From the NCBI GenBank assembly GCA_946186125.1, contig CAMHLZ010000018.1, forward strand, positions 1 through 58,749: 58,749 nucleotides of DNA, in the 5' to 3' direction. Below the pieces are notes generated by a model that was not told the origin of the DNA, ran no database searches, and saw only the letters and a list, made by a program, of their open reading frames with translations. This DNA is from an uncultured Lachnospira sp. GTDB lineage: Bacteria > Bacillota > Clostridia > Lachnospirales > Lachnospiraceae. The translations under genes and the position numbers were made by a program. Below are positions 56,462-58,749 of this stretch, in pieces; position 1 is the stretch's first letter; the number at the start of each line of letters is the position of its first letter.

Positions 56462-56500
56462 AGCAAAACAGCAAAAAGCTGATGCTAAATAAATTTTTTT
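56462..56500 (+). terminator. Attenuator-like hairpin between the two WXG100 genes
   Basis: AGCA (56462-56465) with TGCT (56483-56486), and CAGC (56469-56472) with GCTG (56478-56481), form a small interrupted stem followed by AAATAAA and TTTTTTT (56494-56500). It could be a partial terminator or a processing site that sets different levels for the last gene. Confidence 0.45.
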
Positions 56501-56519
56501 ACTGAAAGGAGAAGATATT

Positions 56520-56819
56520 ATGGCTAATATCAAAGTAACACCGGAGGAACTGGAAAGTCAGGGAAATGACCTTAAGGGGTATGCAGAAGATTTGAGAGGA
56601 ATTTTATCAAACATTGAATCGAAAATTAGTGAAATTGACGGAGGATGGGATGGACTTGGACAGGATGCATATTTGGATATGTATTCAAATATGAAACAAA
56701 GTCTTGATCAATTCCCGGATATTGTTGATTCTTTGGGAGATGCTACTGTATCAGCTGCTCAGGCATATGCCGGTGTAGATGAACAGTTGCAGAGTAGTTT
56801 TAAAAGTGGTGGACAGTAG
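56520..56819 (+). CDS. WXG100 family protein (EsxA-like)
   Basis: 99 residues with the canonical layout: helix 1 (VTPEELESQGNDLKGYAEDL), turn GGWDGLGQDAY (WxG is W-D-G), helix 2 (MKQSLDQFPDIVDSLGDA) and a tail with YAGVDE (YxxxD export signal). Proteins of this type are the small secreted substrates and structural partners of T7SS. It has a strong AAAGGAG and is the last gene of the operon, followed by a terminator. Confidence 0.93.
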   Translation: MANIKVTPEELESQGNDLKGYAEDLRGILSNIESKISEIDGGWDGLGQDAYLDMYSNMKQSLDQFPDIVDSLGDATVSAAQAYAGVDEQLQSSFKSGGQ

Positions 56820-56834
56820 AAATTGATTTTATAA

Positions 56835-56880
56835 CGGGCGGAAGGTATATATGTAAATATATATTCCGCCCGGATGTTTT
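56835..56880 (+). terminator. Terminator of the T7SS operon
   Basis: CGGGCGGAA (56835-56843) pairs with TTCCGCCCG (56864-56872). Inside it ATATAT pairs with ATATAT around GTAA, extending the stem. GATGTTTT follows. Confidence 0.88.
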
Positions 56881-56918
56881 ATTGAACAGGAAATTTTGAA
56901 ATAGTTGGGAGAAATATT

Positions 56919-58022
56919 ATGAAAAAAATATTATTGTTAGTAATAGTTGTTTTGTCGATTTTATGCAATGTTCAATCAGTTTATGCAGATAAAAAAATTG
57001 AAGTTAGTGATTATATCGGAAAATGGAATGAGATTGAAAACGAATTGATATCTCGTGGATTAAATTTTAGTAACAGTGGTGATGTGTTTTTCCTTGGCAA
57101 TGATTCTTATAAAGACTTAGTTATATATGATATTCAGATTGGAGATGATAAGAGTACTGTTGATAAAAAGATAAAACATGTATGTTCAAATACAATTTCC
57201 ATAGACACAGAAACAGAATTAAGCGAAACGAAAGAAATGTCAAAAAGAGTTATCATTGATAGTGGTAATGAAAACATCTACTACGAGGTCAAATTGCTAT
57301 TTGATACTAAAAAAGTGTTGAAATCGTGGAGCATTTCGAATTGGGATGAAGGGATTGATACAGTTTACATACGAGATATACTTTCGTTGCAAAAAAAATA
57401 TAAAAAACTAGTATATAATTCGTGGCAAAATGCGTATGTATCGTATATACTAAGCGAGGGTCTATTATTTGATGATTATCAATATGAATTAATCAATATT
57501 AATGGAGATAGTGTTCCAGAGTTATTTATAAAAGGAATTTCGGTAGCAAATGGCAATAGAATTATTACATATGCAGGCAAGAATAAGGTGAATTGTGAAT
57601 ATTTAGGAGATTCGAGTGTAAGTTATATTGAGTGCGAAAATATTTTGAAAAATGTTTCGGGACGAATGGATTCGTATTACGATACAATTTATACAATTAA
57701 AAACAGAAAATTTGAGGTTTTAAATAAAGGGGATTATGGGGCAATTGATAACAGCAATATTCAATTGGATGAAAATGGAGAACCGGTTTACTATTACTAT
57801 TGGAATGATAAGAGTGTAAGTATAGATGAATATAAAGATTGTCTTGCAAACGCCTTTGATGAGAGTAAAGCAAAAGAAATTGATTGGGACAATTTGATCA
57901 ACAATGAACATATAATGGAAGAATTGGTGTCATCAGATAAAGGAAATGATGTGTTTACAAAAATGTTATACAGCGATTCTAATATTATTTTGCAAATTAT
58001 AAGGCGTATATTTTCGACATAA
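56919..58022 (+). CDS. Secreted protein of unknown function
   Basis: 367 residues with a Sec signal peptide (MKKILLLVIVVLSILCNVQS, cleavage near VYA-DK). No lipobox Cys is in place. The middle contains LININGDSVPELFIKG, the Asp-rich INGDxxPEL pattern seen in many clostridial secreted proteins of unknown function, and YIECENILKNVSGRMDSYYD. No enzyme motif was found. It lies after the operon terminator, with GGGAGAAA before the ATG, and may be transcribed by read-through or from a weak promoter in 56881-56918. Confidence 0.72.
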   Translation: MKKILLLVIVVLSILCNVQSVYADKKIEVSDYIGKWNEIENELISRGLNFSNSGDVFFLGNDSYKDLVIYDIQIGDDKSTVDKKIKHVCSNTISIDTETELSETKEMSKRVIIDSGNENIYYEVKLLFDTKKVLKSWSISNWDEGIDTVYIRDILSLQKKYKKLVYNSWQNAYVSYILSEGLLFDDYQYELININGDSVPELFIKGISVANGNRIITYAGKNKVNCEYLGDSSVSYIECENILKNVSGRMDSYYDTIYTIKNRKFEVLNKGDYGAIDNSNIQLDENGEPVYYYYWNDKSVSIDEYKDCLANAFDESKAKEIDWDNLINNEHIMEELVSSDKGNDVFTKMLYSDSNIILQIIRRIFST

Positions 58023-58110
58023 GTAACAGCATAATATGGATGGGACAATTTTACCATAGAAATATTTGTTCATTATGTTCAAAAGGATATACAAAATAGC
58101 AATAAAAATA

Positions 58111-58139
58111 TTGAAAATGCTAAAATGATATGATAAAAT
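58111..58139 (+). promoter_or_regulatory. Promoter of the last (partial) gene
   Basis: TTGAAA (58111-58116), a 17-bp spacer and TAAAAT (58134-58139). The predicted transcript starts near 58146, inside the following inverted repeat. It sits in the 200-bp gap after 58022, which holds no other gene. Confidence 0.55.
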
Positions 58140-58141
58140 AT

Positions 58142-58178
58142 TATTATGAATTGTAACTGGATACAGCAATTCATAATA
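58142..58178 (+). promoter_or_regulatory. 12-bp inverted repeat just downstream of the promoter
   Basis: TATTATGAATTG (58142-58153) and CAATTCATAATA (58167-58178) are perfectly complementary around 13 bases. It may be an operator at the transcription start or a 5' RNA hairpin. There is no T run, so it is not a terminator. Confidence 0.6.
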
Positions 58179-58272
58179 CCCAACATGGATTGCTGAATAT
58201 TTAAATGAAAGTGGGGATGTGGAAGTTGAATTATTTTAGAAAAATGAGTGGAGAATAATTGTATGTGGTTTG

Positions 58273-58749
58273 ATGTTGTTGTGTTTAATTACAATGATGA
58301 AGATGCCGGTTAATGCTTCTCAGAAAAAAGTCGTGGCAAATAAAGGATACAATATTGATATAGGTAAGAAAAAGACAGTTAATCTGCAATATACAGCAAA
58401 GGGAAATGGCTATTTCTATTTTAATTTGAAAAACAAGGATGATAATTATGTACGCATAAATGTAACTGCTAATTATAAAACATATAGTAGTGATAACACA
58501 TATGTATATGGCCGTAATAGTTACAGATCTGAAAAATATTGTTTCAAAAAGGGAACGAAGGTAACTATCAAGATTATATCAGAGTATGGTTCAAGATTAT
58601 CATTCTGGTTAAGTGAGAAGAAACTTAAGAATTTTGAGAAAGAGAAAAATGATACAGTATCAAAAGCTACGACGATGAAACTTAAGAAAACTTACAATGG
58701 TGTGGCACAGGAGGGTGACGAAGACTGGTGGACATTTGTTGCACCACAG
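58273..58749 (+). CDS. N-terminal part of a secreted protein with a PPC-like domain (3' end outside window)
   Basis: The frame is open from 58240 to the window end. Residues after ATG 58273 read MLLCLITMMKMPVNASQKK, the hydrophobic core and cleavage site (NAS-QK) of a signal peptide, but without a basic n-region. That region (NYFRK) lies just upstream in another frame (see findings). The mature part has beta-rich repeats (KTVNLQYTAKGNGYFYFNL), and the visible end KLKKTYNGVAQEGDEDWWTF matches the start of a bacterial pre-peptidase C-terminal (PPC) domain. The catalytic part, if any, is beyond the window. Confidence 0.6.
   Translation, partial: MLLCLITMMKMPVNASQKKVVANKGYNIDIGKKKTVNLQYTAKGNGYFYFNLKNKDDNYVRINVTANYKTYSSDNTYVYGRNSYRSEKYCFKKGTKVTIKIISEYGSRLSFWLSEKKLKNFEKEKNDTVSKATTMKLKKTYNGVAQEGDEDWWTFVAPQ

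Overview
The window reads as chromosomal DNA from a low-GC, anaerobic Gram-positive bacterium of the Clostridia, most likely Lachnospiraceae. Reasons: A/T-rich codons, strong AGGAGG-type ribosome sites, pyruvate formate-lyase with its activase, the redox sensor Rex, AddAB instead of RecBCD, NADP-isocitrate dehydrogenase and citrate synthase as part of an incomplete TCA branch, and many Sec-exported proteins with Ig-like or triple-tyrosine repeats. The family assignment rests on gene content and protein style, not on a marker-gene comparison.

Layout. 1-746: 3' end of a repeat-containing surface protein and its terminator. 749-1183 (-): a small membrane protein with an FMN-bind-like domain. 1292-10090: addB-addA-LD-carboxypeptidase with overlapping ends, then a lipoprotein. 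10174-12585: two COG0523 (CobW-type) GTPases, one with a long His/Cys metal-binding insert and one fused to a YcgQ/DUF1980-like domain, plus a short CarD-like protein. 12697-15798: pflB and pflA, followed by an unusual highly structured intergenic stretch. 16077-17843: an NYN-domain protein behind a palindromic operator, and an intracellular subtilisin. 17995-19778: icd and a DUF1653 protein. 19801-24033: arcC (-), ddl, a DnaA-box cluster and an ABC-F ATPase (-). 24194-32072: rex, a coiled-coil protein, nnr, alr, mazF, a CNNM/CorC-type membrane protein, yebC and citrate synthase. 32241-34859: a secreted papain-like protease carrying two CBM25/26-like starch-binding modules.

The most interesting part is 35252-56819, about 21.6 kb of tightly packed, co-directional genes that end at a strong terminator. 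I read it as one operon for a divergent Firmicutes type VII secretion system (T7SSb). Recognisable core parts are an EssC/YukB-type FtsK-SpoIIIE ATPase with N-terminal FHA-like domains, an EsaB/YukD ubiquitin-like protein and several WXG100-type helical proteins. I do not see EsaA or EssA, or a canonical EssB. In their places or alongside are a PP2C phosphatase, a transmembrane Ser/Thr kinase with all catalytic motifs, FHA proteins (one broken), a CpaE/TadZ-like ATPase with a receiver-like N-domain, a 2274-residue Ig/MBG-repeat wall-spanning protein with a C-terminal membrane anchor, a TPR protein, and a trio that resembles the Lap1-Lap2-LXG effector arrangement. The working model is a phosphorylation-controlled T7SS in which the kinase/phosphatase pair signals through FHA domains to the export ATPase.

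The window ends (58273-58749) inside another secreted protein whose signal-peptide region appears to carry a one-base frameshift in a run of A.
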